Assembly (NCBI RefSeq): GCF_964204645.1
Contig: NW_027437474.1
Location: forward strand, 1 to 64,000
Reading direction: 5' to 3'
Source: Tubulanus polymorphus
Taxonomy: Eukaryota > Nemertea > Palaeonemertea > Tubulaniformes > Tubulanidae
DNA: 64,000 nt
Position 1 is the stretch's first letter. Every line of letters begins with the position of its first letter. The position numbers were made by a program, and so were the translations under genes. Below, piece after piece: positions 12,727 to 24,781 of this stretch. The notes below the pieces were generated by a model. That model was not told the origin of the DNA, ran no database searches, and was given only the letters and a program-made list of their open reading frames with translations.

Positions 12727-14274
12727 ATGAGGCGGAGGTGGTTCTTGTTGATATTGCTGGTTTGCGGTTTTTTGTTAGTCGTGCAACTGAACTACATAAA
12801 CTGGCAGGGATTCGACCGCATCTTTACCAGCGAAAATAGTAGCCGTCCCCGTGAGCGCTTTCCGCCAAGCAGAGGTGATCGGACAGCCGTCGACCCACGG
12901 CCGCATTTCGAAGCTGAAATCTCGAAAGGAGGATCCGCGTTAAGCGCGATAGATCGCTACAAGGACGGTCTTTATTTCGACGAAACGGGTGCCTTTTCGG
13001 GGGACAGCCCCCGAGTGGGAATTGATAACGCTAAACGGAATAAAGAAGGTCGCAAAGCGGTTCGATTCTTCCCGGTCGATAACGACGACGACAGCAGCGC
13101 CGTACGGAATAAAAGCAATCGCCGAGTCGAGCAGAACTATACTCGTCAAAAACTATCAGTCGTCGGTGCGAAACTCGAGGATAATTTCCGACCGCTCAAG
13201 GTGGCTCTGCCAGTTCGCAACGCGTCCGAAGTCGTACGTGTACCGGTAGTCTACTCGGACGACGACGTCAAGCTAATAATGGCGCAGCGTCGCGCCGGAG
13301 TGCGCCGCGGCTGCGCGCCCGTGCCGAAAATCATCCATCAGACCTGGGTCGGCTACCAAATACCGGATAAAATGGCCGAATCGGTGCGTTCGTGGTCGCG
13401 CGTGCATCCCGATTGGGAGTACTGGTTTTGGACGGACGAACTGGCCAACCGCTTCGTAAACAAGCGCTACCCGAAGTTCGCGAACTTGTTCCGACGCTAT
13501 CGCCTGGGAATCATGCGCGCCGACGCGATACGCTATTTCATCTTGTACGAGTTCGGCGGCCTGTACGCCGATCTGGACATGAAGGCGTTGCGCAGTTTCG
13601 ACGAGTTGAGGTCGACGCACGCGGCGCTGATACCCGAAGACCACGCCGGGCATCGGTTCCTCTACTGGAAGATGGAACACATCGCCCTGAACGCCTTGAT
13701 GATGTCCGTGCCGCGGCACCCGTTCTTTAAACTCGTTCTCGAACGCTTGGCGCGCGTCGACGCGCAAACCGGTCCGTTTGACACCCTCCGGAAAACCGGG
13801 CCGTTCATGTTGGACGGGGTACAGGCGAAATTCGCCGGTCGAAGTGACGAAACGCGAGCCGTTACTACGCCCATGTGCGATGCGTTGTACCGCCCGCAAC
13901 ATTACCGCTTCGTCCCGACGTACCACTCCGGCGATTACCGCAAGGATTTCCTCAAAATATGCGGCGTATTGCTGGCCGATCGCAATCGGTATCTTCGCGA
14001 ACGCGGCGGTGAGAACCGAGTGCGCACGTGCGAGGAACTGCGTCGCGTGAACTTCTCCAACTCGGATCCGTCGCTGTTCGCAACGGCCTACACCGTGCAC
14101 GGATTCGAGCATTTGCACCTGAAAAGGCAGGCGTTACTGCGCAACGGTACTAGCGATATCGGCCTGCTCGTCCGGCGCGAATCCTACCGCGACGTCGGGC
14201 GCGTTATCGAGCAGCTGGATGGCGCCGACGACACCGTCGAGCCGTTGCCAGCCCGCGAGCCGATGAGGCGATGA
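12727..14274 (+). CDS. Golgi glycosyltransferase, GT32 family, type II membrane protein
   Basis: Protein of 515 residues. I chose the ATG at 12727 because the in-frame sequence before it ends in a splice-acceptor-like 'caatttcag' (12679-12687) and because this Met starts a classical signal anchor (residues 3-25, 'RRWFLLILLVCGFLLVVQLN'). A Ser/Arg/Asp-rich stem follows to about residue 195, then the catalytic domain: 'VPKIIHQTW' (about 200-207), 'WEYWFWTDELANRF', 'MRADAIRYFILYEFGG' and the DXD nucleotide-sugar motif in 'LYADLDMKAL' (D282, D284). These are hallmarks of the GT32 (OCH1/alpha-1,4-GlcNAc/galactosyl-transferase-like) superfamily. The donor and acceptor are not predictable from sequence. 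A decayed tandem copy lies 3.5 kb upstream. One coding exon; the 5' UTR is probably spliced. Confidence 0.88.
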   Translation: MRRRWFLLILLVCGFLLVVQLNYINWQGFDRIFTSENSSRPRERFPPSRGDRTAVDPRPHFEAEISKGGSALSAIDRYKDGLYFDETGAFSGDSPRVGIDNAKRNKEGRKAVRFFPVDNDDDSSAVRNKSNRRVEQNYTRQKLSVVGAKLEDNFRPLKVALPVRNASEVVRVPVVYSDDDVKLIMAQRRAGVRRGCAPVPKIIHQTWVGYQIPDKMAESVRSWSRVHPDWEYWFWTDELANRFVNKRYPKFANLFRRYRLGIMRADAIRYFILYEFGGLYADLDMKALRSFDELRSTHAALIPEDHAGHRFLYWKMEHIALNALMMSVPRHPFFKLVLERLARVDAQTGPFDTLRKTGPFMLDGVQAKFAGRSDETRAVTTPMCDALYRPQHYRFVPTYHSGDYRKDFLKICGVLLADRNRYLRERGGENRVRTCEELRRVNFSNSDPSLFATAYTVHGFEHLHLKRQALLRNGTSDIGLLVRRESYRDVGRVIEQLDGADDTVEPLPAREPMRR

Positions 14275-14411
14275 CGCTGAGCGCCTATATGTTCATCATC
14301 GGTATGGTCGGCTCGGTTGTGGTGATACCGTTCGTTTTTATTGGTTGCGTTCTGTGTCTCAATTTCGACGAAGAGGAAGAATACTGTCAGCGGATGATTT
14401 ATTCTAGATAA
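14271..14411 (+). CDS. Small single-pass membrane ORF overlapping the GT32 stop
   Basis: A 46-codon ORF whose ATG overlaps the GT32 stop as ATGA (14271-14274). It encodes a hydrophobic segment (residues 5-30, 'AYMFIIGMVGSVVVIPFVFI' and on) followed by an acidic patch DEEEE and Cys-Gln-Arg. Composition remains GC-rich like the gene before it. Alternatives: a 3'-end extension detached by a frameshift of the GT32 gene, or chance. No homologue recognised. Confidence 0.35.
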   Translation: MTLSAYMFIIGMVGSVVVIPFVFIGCVLCLNFDEEEEYCQRMIYSR

Positions 14412-14475
14412 TGCAAGCGTCTTTATCTGCTGGGAATTTGAATCAGGTGACGTCGTAAGACTCTATCGCATTGAT

Positions 14476-14661
14476 GGGATTCGAACTTGATGGCGTCGTG
14501 AGACTCTGCCACGCTCCTTCCTGTCTAAAAATCGTGAGACCCTGTCACGTTACTCCCTCGCAGGGATTCGAACCTGATGACATCGCTAAACTCTGCCACT
14601 TTCCTCCCAGGCAGGGTTTCGAAGCTGATGGCATCACAAGACTCTGCCATGTTCTTTCAAC
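14476..14661 (-). repeat. Tandem tRNA-like B-box repeats (about 51-bp unit)
   Basis: Units beginning at 14476, 14563 and 14614, with a degraded one between the first two. Each reads on the minus strand as 'gtggcagagtct' (A-box-like), about 15 nt, then 'catcaggttcgaatccc' (B-box). It is the same core as the fold-back at 5770-6140, here in tandem on one strand. From 14700 to 15640 I see no gene. Confidence 0.6.
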
Positions 14662-15656
14662 GCTAGTCTATCAAATGGCCTTCTAATCGAGCCTTGTAAA
14701 GTGCCATAATCATATATATCATACTAATTCTAGGAAATTAACTACAATTCATTTAGATGTTCCTTTGCAAACATTGTCCATATAATAACTCCACAAAAAT
14801 GCCATGTGATTGTATTTACACGTATTTTTACGATCATTGATATTTTATAAGTACATAGTGTAATGAAGTTTACATCTACAATAATAAATCTAGTCATCCG
14901 CTAAGATATGTCGGGCAATTTCTCGCATAATGATACCTATATATTTTGTCGTATTCGTATTATAGACCTTATAAGGTTTAACGTGAAAAACATCCAGGTT
15001 TCTCGGGAGACTGTAATCAGGGGTTGACACGCACGGGATACTCCGACCTTGCCCTTCGTTGTATATATATCACGTTGCGTATGATATAACGTAAGCTGAG
15101 TGCGTTATTTTTTTGCGAGTCGATACTATCGACGATCGATAACGCGCGTCTGCAAGTGGCCACACGACGTGCAACACTCCCAGAGCCTACCTCCACTTTT
15201 CAATCGAATACGACGCTTTGAATATGCCATGTATCACTTATTATCACGGCTTGTAATTGCTGCATTGTGTATTCGTTCGGGAGTTGTGAAATGTATATCG
15301 TCGCACCGGAGAAAAAGCTTTGAGCGATGACGAGTCCGATTTAAGTGATATACCGTCATTACCTGACCGTTTCGTAAATGAAGCGTCGCATTTTATGAAA
15401 CGTAGTTCAGATGACCAATTGCGTTCAAGTTAAGAAATGATGTCCAAGAGAATAGTACATGTAGATCAAATGTATCTATAGATATTTCTCTGCCTGACAA
15501 GGGATCTCCGTTTCAAACTCTGCAATTTAAAAAAATGAGGTAGACACCTGTATGGTGAATACCAGTGGTCAGTATAGAAAAAATCATTGATATCAGTTGT
15601 CGAATGTTAAGTCCATTTCTGATCACTATCTCGCAAAAGGTAGAAGCTGAGGTTCT

Positions 15657-16180
15657 TTGTCAACTTCTCAGGAAAGTTATCAGTCTGAAGATGCAAATTC
15701 TGATTCTTTTCTCTCTCGGGGTGATCGTAGTATTGATTTGAATGATATTGTAACAAGTCCAAATATCCCGCAATCATTCGCGAATTCATTTAATTCATGT
15801 AGCAAACCTATAATGGCCCAATATACCAACCACTTCTACAGAAGTCGATTCATAAAATTCTCCACGTTTTACCAATGGCATTGATTTTGATAAAATAACT
15901 TTTCTTGAAATTGCTATGAGAAGTAAAGGTTCAATGACATCATTTGCAGGGAAGCTTTGTCATGAAATATTTTCCGCTGATGAAACAATGGGGAAAAATG
16001 ACTAAAAAGGCTAAACTGGATCCACGGAAGATTTCTCTTATTAAAGAGCAAACGTTTAACTAGTTCCCTTGTACTCCAACCGAAAGGGAAAATAATCTGG
16101 CAAAGGGATATTGTAAAAGCTATCGACACTGTCAATATAAATCGTTTATATAAGGCTTGGAGAAGATTTGTTTCTTTCAA
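15657..16180 (+). pseudogene. Possible BEN-domain remnant
   Basis: A Ser/Asp-rich open piece (15657-15884) is followed by 'AGKLCHEIFSADETMGKN' at about 15945-16000, then in another frame 'KLDPRKISLIKEQTFN' (about 16015-16060) and 'WQRDIVKAIDTVNINRL' (about 16095-16150). The order hydrophobic-'F..E', 'LDP.K...I', 'W...I.AI' resembles a BEN domain. At least two stops and two frame changes break it. Family call is tentative. The stretch 16200-17140 after it shows no gene. Confidence 0.35.
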
Positions 16181-17184
16181 GTAGTGCATTTTGTTGTATA
16201 ATACATTATACTCTGCCCAATTCAAAATTCTCTATATTTTAACTCAATTTGGATGGTGCCCATGCTCTACAGTTTCGCAGTTAAATGTATCACGTTTCAT
16301 GGTTTGTGTTATTATTCCCAATAAATGTTATATTTTATCCGCCAAGAAAGGCAATAAATATGGTGGTTGATTCGGGCCATAATAGAAAAAAGTGTGGCAT
16401 TAGAACACATTTTAATTTTCACGCCATATATTTCAATGTGGTGAAAAATGATTTTCAAGTCAATATGACAAAAATTAAAAACGCATATTTCTTCCCTACA
16501 TGACCGTAATCAATCATCATGAGTTTATTTTTCAAAATTTTTATTGGGGTATTTTGCCTGTGCTTTAAAAAATGTCTTAATTCATTTGGTATTTCATATG
16601 CTCATTGAATATAGATTATAAGCATCGAGTTTGGTGCTCAATATCCCATGATTTGGGATTGTGTTCAAGTTTGAATAAAGAGTTCTAATTTCAATTTTGG
16701 TGTTTGATTTTTATTTGGTTCATATGACGAATGTTGCTCAGGAGAGAGTTCAAGCAAATCTCGAATCCCCAGTTCAACATTTTAAGTATCCCCGAATGAA
16801 ATTGGTCCCCATATCTACCCCCATGGTCATTCAATTTAGACGAATTCATGGTAAACCCCTAAAAAACCCCTTTTAATAAAAACACAACCAGGACCCCTTC
16901 TTGTGTGACTAGCCCCAACTGAAGCACTGAGCCGGAGACTCTTTCACCTGGACTCTGTTTTACATTGAAAATTCATTGGTCTACTGCTTGCTGTACTTGA
17001 TAGAATAGACTTCATCTATAGGACCAGTGTAGTCAAATATTGGTATAGATTTTCAGGTTTTTCCACGCCACACTGACAAACAGCAGGGACAGAAAATATT
17101 TTTTATCGGTTTGAATGGAAGCTCACTATAACCTACAACGTTTATATGACTACAATTTCTCATTTCATAGTAGTACCAGCTACC

Positions 17185-17315
17185 CACCTACCAACCTCCC
17201 TACCTGTACACCTACATACCTGCCTGCCTGCCTGCCTTCCTGTCTGCCTGCCTGCCTGCCTGCCTACCTACCTACCTACCTACCTACCTACCTACCCACC
17301 TACATACCTCCGTAT
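17185..17315 (+). repeat. Tetranucleotide microsatellite (CCTG)n/(CCTA)n
   Basis: Imperfect cctacc, then (cctg)n from about 17217, then (ccta)n to about 17310. The apparent Cys/Pro/Thr-rich reading frames across it are artefacts of the repeat. It sits just outside the left arm of the large inverted duplication. Confidence 0.9.
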
Positions 17316-17349
17316 CGATAAGTTATAAGAATCTGATTGAAATACTTTC

Positions 17350-20300
17350 CTTTTTACAGACGATCACAAATAAAAACGTGTTTATGGCTACACAAAGTCC
17401 ATTGGCAGATACAATTACTGATTTCTGGCAAATGATCTTTGACTTTAACTGTGAACTTATTGTAATGATGCATCAAGAATATCCACAAGATCCGGTAAGG
17501 TGTATTCCTAGTCTAGCACTGCCTTGTGTTGGTCTGCTTAATAGGTATCTTTTTCCAGAATACATCTTCTGATTTCAGACATATGCAAACTATTGTCCTG
17601 CAGCTGGAAGCATCAAATTCGGTCCTTTTACGATCACTGTGGATGAGGTTTCATTGCCCTGTAAGACCATTGTTCGCCGGGATTTGATCCTCCAAAAACG
17701 GAATGTACGTTGAGTTTATTCGGTATCATCCATTCAAAGATAGGTGGCTGTTTTTTTTCGGAATTTCCTTCGACATTGCTATTTACTATGACCTGATCAG
17801 ATCAATTGTATTTCTTTGATGTCGCAGGAATCGCGTCAGATTCGTCAGATCCAGTTTTTAGGATGGCCTGAGGATGCGTCAGTTCCTGACGTACAATATC
17901 TATTCGAGTTTGTGAAGTTAGTTACAAGAGAACACGTCACCAGTCCTATTGTTGTACATTGCATGTTCGTATCTTAGTAACATCAGTCAATTATTCAAAA
18001 CAACATCACATATTCTAAAGATTATGCAAATTTTACAGGGACAGCGCAACTAGAACTGGACTATTTTGTGCGGCATTTGAACTGATCACCGAGACGCCAT
18101 CTAACGAACAAATCGATATTTATCACTGTATACAAAAACTACGAATGACTCGACCTCAATTCATTCCAAATTTGGTAAGAAATTAATCGATTTTCTTTGT
18201 ATTTTCACGAGTAATGTTATTGATGTATTTTTCTTGTTTTCGTGTTTATAGGAACAATACAAGTTTCTGCATGATCTGATGATATTCTATTTACAAGGAT
18301 TCGACACTTATGCGAACCTTAGTTAGAATTATGACTGGAAATGCTGAAGAAAAGCAAACAATCAAAAAAGGGAATCTGAGAAACGGCACCTGAACTGCTA
18401 CTTTACCCATGGCATTAACCGAGTAATGGCGCCACTAGCTGGAACATGAAGTAACGATTAACTTACTTAATCATATAATCATATACTTAATCTTTTCAGA
18501 TTGTTTTATTCAAAATATTGCTTGAACTCTTGGACATAAAGATTAACGTAGCTTACGTATTTAGCAACGTTAGGTCTACTCCAGAAACTGTCCGGTTTTA
18601 TTGTGTTTATGTTTGCGATTACTTTTTTGTTCATGAATATATATTCAGATATAATTTATATATCTATTTGATTATGTATCTATAAAACTGAGTGTTATAA
18701 TATGTTATAATTTCAAGGTAAATAAAGATTATTATATTAGATAATTATCATTAGAAATAGATTATAAAGATGATTTATGTATATATCACTGTAAATTAGA
18801 TATTCTTAATTAATCTAAACACTCATGATTTATTTGTAATCACCCCGTTCACGTCGTGTATTATCCACTTCCTTCCCTCACTGTTATCCACCTATCCACC
18901 TACTATATATATACACTAATAAAAGTGAAAGCTCGTAATTTCTAGTATAAAATCAAGATAACTACTGACAGCAAGTTACCGTAGAATAATTCATAATGAC
19001 AATGTAATTGTAGCGTGATTATCAATTCAGTCACTCTTAATTAATAATCTTTAATTAATCTAATTACACATAATTTACATCCGGTAAAGTTCCTAACTAT
19101 ACATATATTACACTAGTAGCTAAAACACGTAATTTCTAGTATAAAATCAGGTTAACTACTGACAGTAAGTTGTTACCCGTCGTCACGTTTATTGATTATA
19201 CTCACAGTCCATACATGAATATAACTGATTATTTTACATTCACGATGAACTCGAATATTGTACATAATCTAGATTAAAATATGTAGATTTTTACAGATTT
19301 GCATTTGATGTTTATTTTTGCACTTAATGTTTTTATTTTGTCTTGTTTTAGAAAAGAAGATTCATTTCCGGAAATACATTCGGTGCTTTCTGTTTTGTTG
19401 TTTTGTTTGTTTTGTTCTTGATTTGTTTTACAAAAGGAAAGTCTTTCATGAACTCATAGATATACTTTAGAAATAGTTAACCAAAAAGTCTTCTTTTTCT
19501 GAAGTTGAACAAAAGACACGATTAGGCATTTTTTAATATTCAACAATATGATTCATGTGATAAACATTGTTAACAATGAATTTAGTTTATTAGGAATGGA
19601 GTCTTCTTTTGTGGTTGCATCAACAAAAAATAATCACGGCGATTATAAAGCATGTAATGACCTACAATTCTTGGGGTCAGTTGGTTGGAGTTAATCAGTG
19701 GATAGTTAACATATCTTTTACCAACTTTTGAGCATTTGTGGCTCATTACATGCTTTAGAGTATTGTGGTGTTTTTTGTTGATTATTTATTGTCTGAATAT
19801 CCAACAGGTCGAGTTATGACTATATTCTTATATCGTACTACGTGTATTTACAAAGATTTACAGCGCGTTTTACAAAATAAAATATCACGAATCAAAAACT
19901 TGCGAATGTAAATAATTTCTAAACGACATAAAAATCATTCAAATGGGTGTCTGTACTTGATAATGCAAGGTTTCTCATCTTGTTGACTGTAATAAGAGTA
20001 ACGAACCGCACACTTTTAACGCGTCCAATGTTCATTTTCCCATTTTAATTTTTTCCAAAATTTTCTTCGTAATACAACATATCTATCAATTTGAAAAGTG
20101 GAAATTGTCGCAGAGTTTTTCAATGACACGTCTTCCTTTGAACGACGAAGTTTTGTTTTCTGTTTCAAACATATAATACGTAAATCGCAATTTACTTCCT
20201 GGTAGACCGGTAGACGACGTTTTCGCGGATTTCACAGATGCGACACATATATTCATTTAACACCGTGCACCTTTTATATTGTCAGTTATATAATACACTT

Positions 20301-20915
20301 CTGAATAGAAAGACGTTTTTTTTTAAAACTCATGTGACAGAACGTTCAAGTATTATACACAAGAAAGCAGTTTGCTTGTACACTGTAACATCGTTTTGCG
20401 GCGTTAAAATCTACTTTCTTAAGGTTTATTTTCGCTCTGCTATTGTTTTTATTTGCGTAACGAAGGTCACGAATCTCCATCGCTAAAGGTAAGAAAAACA
20501 AATTCTATTTTTTCTTTTCGTTTTTTATTATTTTTATACAATTCACTATAGTTAGTCTAATATAGAATATTTATACTTTGTTTCTCCTAATCGGCTGAGG
20601 GTCACTTTCGTAAAATATGATAAGATTTTTAATCAGTTCATTTCTATAACTGTCGGTTCTGTTATTGTTAGATCGATCATGATTTAAAAAAAACAAACAG
20701 TCATGTACAGGGTAGATAGATGGTCAACTTTTAAGCTCAGCAGAAATGAGAGAAACAAGGTATCAATTTTTGTAGCCTAAATGCGAACCTTTATGGATAG
20801 ATCTTTATTGAAAGGAGGGGTATAGACCTCAGACTCTAGTAAATTAACTATTGGGTTACGCTCAGCAGAAATGAGAAACAAGGTATGAATTTTTTTAGCC
20901 TAGTTAGGCTAATAT
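17350..20915 (+). repeat. Left arm of a large inverted duplication
   Basis: This block matches, in reverse complement, the block 23060-25450. Shared landmarks: PTP exons (17360-17704 against 25106-25435), the 'ttgtttgttttgttcttgat' tract, the cggaagta/taaatcgc segment near 20180 against 23990, and 'agcagaaatgagaaacaagg' near 20870 against 23105. Substitutions and short indels are common. The left arm has an extra 1.35 kb (about 17840-19215). Inside it, 'gtaatttctagtataaaatc' occurs at 18933 and 19130, a tandem duplication of about 197 bp. The block at 20590-20690 recurs at 20935-21035. Confidence 0.85.
17360..18326 (+). CDS. Receptor-type tyrosine phosphatase, last five exons (D2 domain)
   Basis: Five exons with consistent phases: 17360-17494, 17579-17704, 17828-17964, 18039-18174, 18252-18326, stop TAG at 18324. 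All introns are GT/AG, although the third donor 'gttcgt' is weak. The product is the C-terminal half of a PTP domain: 'QSPLADTITDFWQMI', 'ILQKRN', 'FLGWPEDASVPD', then 'VHCMDSATRTGLFCA'. Receptor PTPs usually carry HCSAGVGRTG in the active D1 domain; an Asp and no SAG loop, as here, is characteristic of the non-catalytic D2 domain. Cys and the CX5R Arg are kept. Upstream exons are not visible before 17350, so the gene is partial, or its 5' part was lost. A poly(A) signal aataaa lies at 18721. Confidence 0.75.
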
Positions 20916-21226
20916 AGAATATTTATACTTTCTTTCTTCTAATCGGCTGTGGGTCACTTTCGTAAAATATGATAAAATTTGTAATCAGTTCATTTCTATA
21001 ACTGTCGGGTCTGTTATTGTTAGATTGATCGTGATTCCGTTTGGAAATTCAGTCAGTACAATGAATTCGGGTGCAAATGAAAATAGATATCACTACTGAC
21101 ATAGATTTGCTTTCTAAGAAATGTTTGCTGTTTCCTTAATTTGAATAGACACTACAGACACGTGTTTATGGAAACAAATGCAAAGTTTTTAATGTGAATT
21201 AAAGTGAAAAATCACTTGTTACTTAC

Positions 21227-21502
21227 ACAGAACATTAATGGTAATACTCCCGGTAACCGTTCCTGCAGTATTCGATACTATACATGTATAAAAACCTGAA
21301 TCGGTTCTACTGATTCCTGTAAATCTGGGTCTATTATGAGACTGTCCTGATAGATTGACACCAGTCCATTTATACGTCAGTCCTGTAGGTCAAGACGGTG
21401 AACCGTCACATGTAATTGTTAACGGTAAATTCTCCTGTACTGTGACGATGTTGTCGATGGAGGTGATTGGTTGAGATGTTAGAACCGGTCCACTAGGGGG
21501 CG
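21227..21502 (-). pseudogene. Immunoglobulin-domain exon with an in-frame stop
   Basis: A 276-nt exon bounded by acceptor 'tttgcag' and donor 'gtaagt'. The translation has Ig features: 'LPLTITCDGSPS', 'YKWTGVNLSGQ' and 'TDSGFYTCIVSNTAG'. A TGA interrupts it between the first Cys and the Trp strand. It lies in the spacer of the inverted duplication, on the strand of the decayed receptor. It may belong to the same receptor type or to another Ig gene. Confidence 0.65.
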
Positions 21503-21813
21503 CTGCAAACATACAGAAAAAAGAGAGAAGGGATGGTACGTTTTCTAATACGCTTAAATACTAGATTCGTTTATTGATTTTTGATTTTTAATCAACCATT
21601 TACTTGAAAACGAATCATTCTGATACAATGGATGGATGTACTGTGAGGAGTGGCACGTTTCACCATCTTGATAGATAACACTTCAAAGCATACAAGATTG
21701 ATTCGTGAAATCTTCGAACTCACGTTGATTGAAAAGTAGCTCAGATGAGGGGGTGAATACAATCTTACAAGCTTTTTTTCTTAATCAGTGATTACGATAA
21801 GAGAAATGGAATA

Positions 21814-21984
21814 CAGTCAACCCCCGATATACTGCGCTCACATCGGTGCTGAACGATTTTGGCGGTATAGAGAGTACGGCGGTATATCGGGGGTGTTTTG
21901 CTATGTTTTTGTTTAGAGATGTACAAAACTGGCGGTAGGCGGGGTGGGCTGTATATGGGAGGGCGGTATATCGGGGGTTGACTG
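21814..21984. mobile_element. 171-bp MITE, Tc1/pogo-type (TA target)
   Basis: Terminal inverted repeats cagtcaacccccgatata (left) and tatatcgggggttgactg (right), flanked by TA on both sides. A further internal gcggtatatcgggggtg copy lies at about 21879-21896. CAGT ends with TA duplication fit a pogo/Tigger-derived MITE. Confidence 0.8.
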
Positions 21985-22039
21985 TAGTTCATTCATCTAT
22001 TTGTACGTCATTCTCACCTAATACAGTTATAACTGTTCC

Positions 22040-22360
22040 ACTATGTCGGAAAGAGTTCATGTAGTTAACATGAATATCTTACAGAATCAGTCATCTGAAC
22101 ATTGGTGATACGTATACCATAACGTCCAGCTGTGACGTCACATTGTCCGGATCAATATTCCACGGGGACAGTTCATCTTATCAAACGCAAACTGTTGCGA
22201 AGGCGTACTCATTGTTATTCTGAAACCGCAGAAATGTGTCCTGGGTGGCGAAACGTGACATTTTACGACAGTGGTTCCAACTAGTTTTACAACTGTTCGT
22301 GTTCCGACTGTTGTAATTAACGTATCTGCTGCGTCTATACAGTGCTGCTGCTGTCCTAGA
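22040..22360 (-). pseudogene. Second Ig-like exon remnant
   Basis: Minus-strand pieces 'TLITTVGTRTVVKLVGTTVV' and, in a different frame, 'GRYGIRITNVQMTDSVRYSC' resemble the first and last strands of an Ig V/I-set domain (closing D.x.Y.C motif). Frame change near 22150 and a following stop show decay. Neighbour of the Ig exon at 21227-21502, same strand. Confidence 0.4.
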
Positions 22361-23059
22361 AAAAATTAACAAAATTACCAATTTACAAGTGGAAATTCGA
22401 AGATAGCCGTTTCCCATTTCCCAAACGATATTACGAAAAACTGTAGACAATTTCGTTTACCGTTTATTCCTGTGCACTGCGTCATTAGGACCAACACCAA
22501 CATCATTGGCAAACACTTCTGTAATGAAGATAAACACTGATTTAGAATATATCGCATGTACCGCTGTGAGTGGGCAAGACGTTTGATATTCTAGTCCGTT
22601 TTGTAAACGGTTAAACTGCGATCGAGATTTCGAGATTATGAGCATACAGAATTAAATCTGTAGCACGACCCGGCTTCGAGATTATATTAACTAAACGCAC
22701 GTATCAGTATAGTGGTCTGCCACAGTCACTTAAACCAATGAAAACTGAATTCAGAGTCTGAATCGACCCACAAAATGTAGGTGCTAATCCTTACCTTCCT
22801 ATACATATTGTATACGATTGCTTCTCATAGAACCTCACAAAGCTTTAATAGAAATAGTATACATACAAATATCATGGATGATAACAAAGTGATATCCAGG
22901 GGCTAATAGTGGTCAGTTAAGGATCGTTAACGGGGGAAAACGAACCCATTGGTCATATGTATTCATTATGATGAAATACTGTACCTTCGATTCTATGATA
23001 GCCTACCAGACAAGCTTTTCAGTAACTTCAACAATTGAAAAAATCACGGTTCAACCGAA

Positions 23060-24749
23060 TAAACCTTAATTTACACTGGCTAAAAATTCATACCTTGTTT
23101 CTCATTTCTGCTGAGCTTAACCCAATAGTTAATTTACTAGAGTCTGAGGTCTATACCCCTCCTTTCAATAAAGATTTATCCATAAGGCTAAACAAAAATG
23201 ATACCTTGTTTCTTCGCAGCGGCCGGGTCATTTTTGTAAAATATGATAAAATTTATAAACAGTTCATTTCTATAGCGGCCGGGTCTGTTATGGTTAAATT
23301 GATCAAGATTTAAAAAAAAAGTAATGTATAGGGTAGATAGGCAGCAGAGCGGAGAAACAAGGTATCAATTTTTTTAGCCTAAAGGTTCGCATATAGGCTA
23401 CAAAAATTGATACATTGTTTCTTTCATTTTTGCTGAGCTTAAAAGTTGACCGTCTATCTACCCTGTACATGATTGTTTTTTTTTTATCTTTAAATCACGA
23501 TCAATCTAACAATAACAGACCCGTCAGTTATAGAAATGAACTGATTACAAATGTTATCAAATTTTACGTAAGTGACCCTCAGCCGATTAGGAGAAACAAA
23601 GTAAAATATTCTATATTACCCTAACTATAGTGAATTGTATAAACATAAAAAAAAAATGAAAACAAAAGAATAGAATGTGTTTTTCTTACCTTTAGCGATG
23701 GAGATACGCGACCTTCGTTACGCAGATAAAAACAATTGCAGAGCGAAAATAAACCTTAAGAAAGTAGATTTTAACGCCGCAAAACGATGTTACAATGTAC
23801 AAGCAAACTGCTTTCATATGTATAATACTTGAATGTTCTGTCACATGAGTTTTAAAAAAACCTCTTTTTATTCAGGAGTGTATTATATAACTGACAATAT
23901 AAATGGTGCACGGTGTTAAATTAATATATGTGTCGCATCTGTGAAATCTGCGAAAACGTCGTCTACCGGTCTACCAGGAAGTAATTTGCGATTTACGTAT
24001 TATATGTTTGAAAAAAAATTAAAACTTCGCCGTTCAAAGGAATACGTGTCTGAACGGCGATCAGTGAAAAACTCTGCGACAACTTCCACTTCCACAAAAT
24101 GATAGGTATGTTTTATTACGAAGAAAATTTTGGAAAAAAATTAGAATGGGAAAATCAACATTGGAGGCGTCGAACGTGTGCGGTTCGTTACTCTTATTAC
24201 AGTCAACAAGATGAGAAACCTACAGACACCCATTTGAAATGATGAATGTCTGAATGATTTTTATATCGTTTAGAAATTATTTTCATTCGGAAGTTTTTGA
24301 TCCGTGGTGCTTTATTTTGTAAAACGCGCTCTTAATATTTTTAAATACATGTAGTACGATAAAGGAATAGAATGTCTTAACTTGACAACAAAAAATCACC
24401 ACAATATTCTAAAGCATGTAATCAGCCACAAATGCTCAAAAGTTGGTCAAAGATATGTTAACTATCCACTGAATTACTCCAACCAAGTGACCCCCGGAAT
24501 CGTATGTCATTACATGTTTCATAATCGCCGTGATTTTTTATTGATCCAACCACAAAAGAAGACTCCATTCCTAATAAACCAAAATCATTGTTAACAAGGT
24601 TTATCATATGACTCATATTGTTGAAAATTCAAAAATCGCTAAACGTGTCTTTTGTTCAACATCAGAAAAAGAAGACTTTTTGGTAAACTATTTCTAAAGT
24701 AAATCTATGAGTTCATGAAAGACTTTCCTTTTGTAAAACAAATCAAGAA

Positions 24750-24781
<32 letters not shown>

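Noticed and set aside
13273-14118. 281-codon minus-strand ORF opposite the GT32 gene
   Set aside because: Antisense shadow of a GC-rich coding exon; no family resemblance, while the plus frame has clear GT32 motifs and a signal anchor.
14476-14661. tRNA gene cluster
   Set aside because: Good A/B-box-like words, but no acceptor stem or anticodon arm could be folded; kept only as tRNA-like repeats.
17115-17328. Cys/Pro/Leu-rich reading frames
   Set aside because: Produced by the CCTG/CCTA microsatellite.
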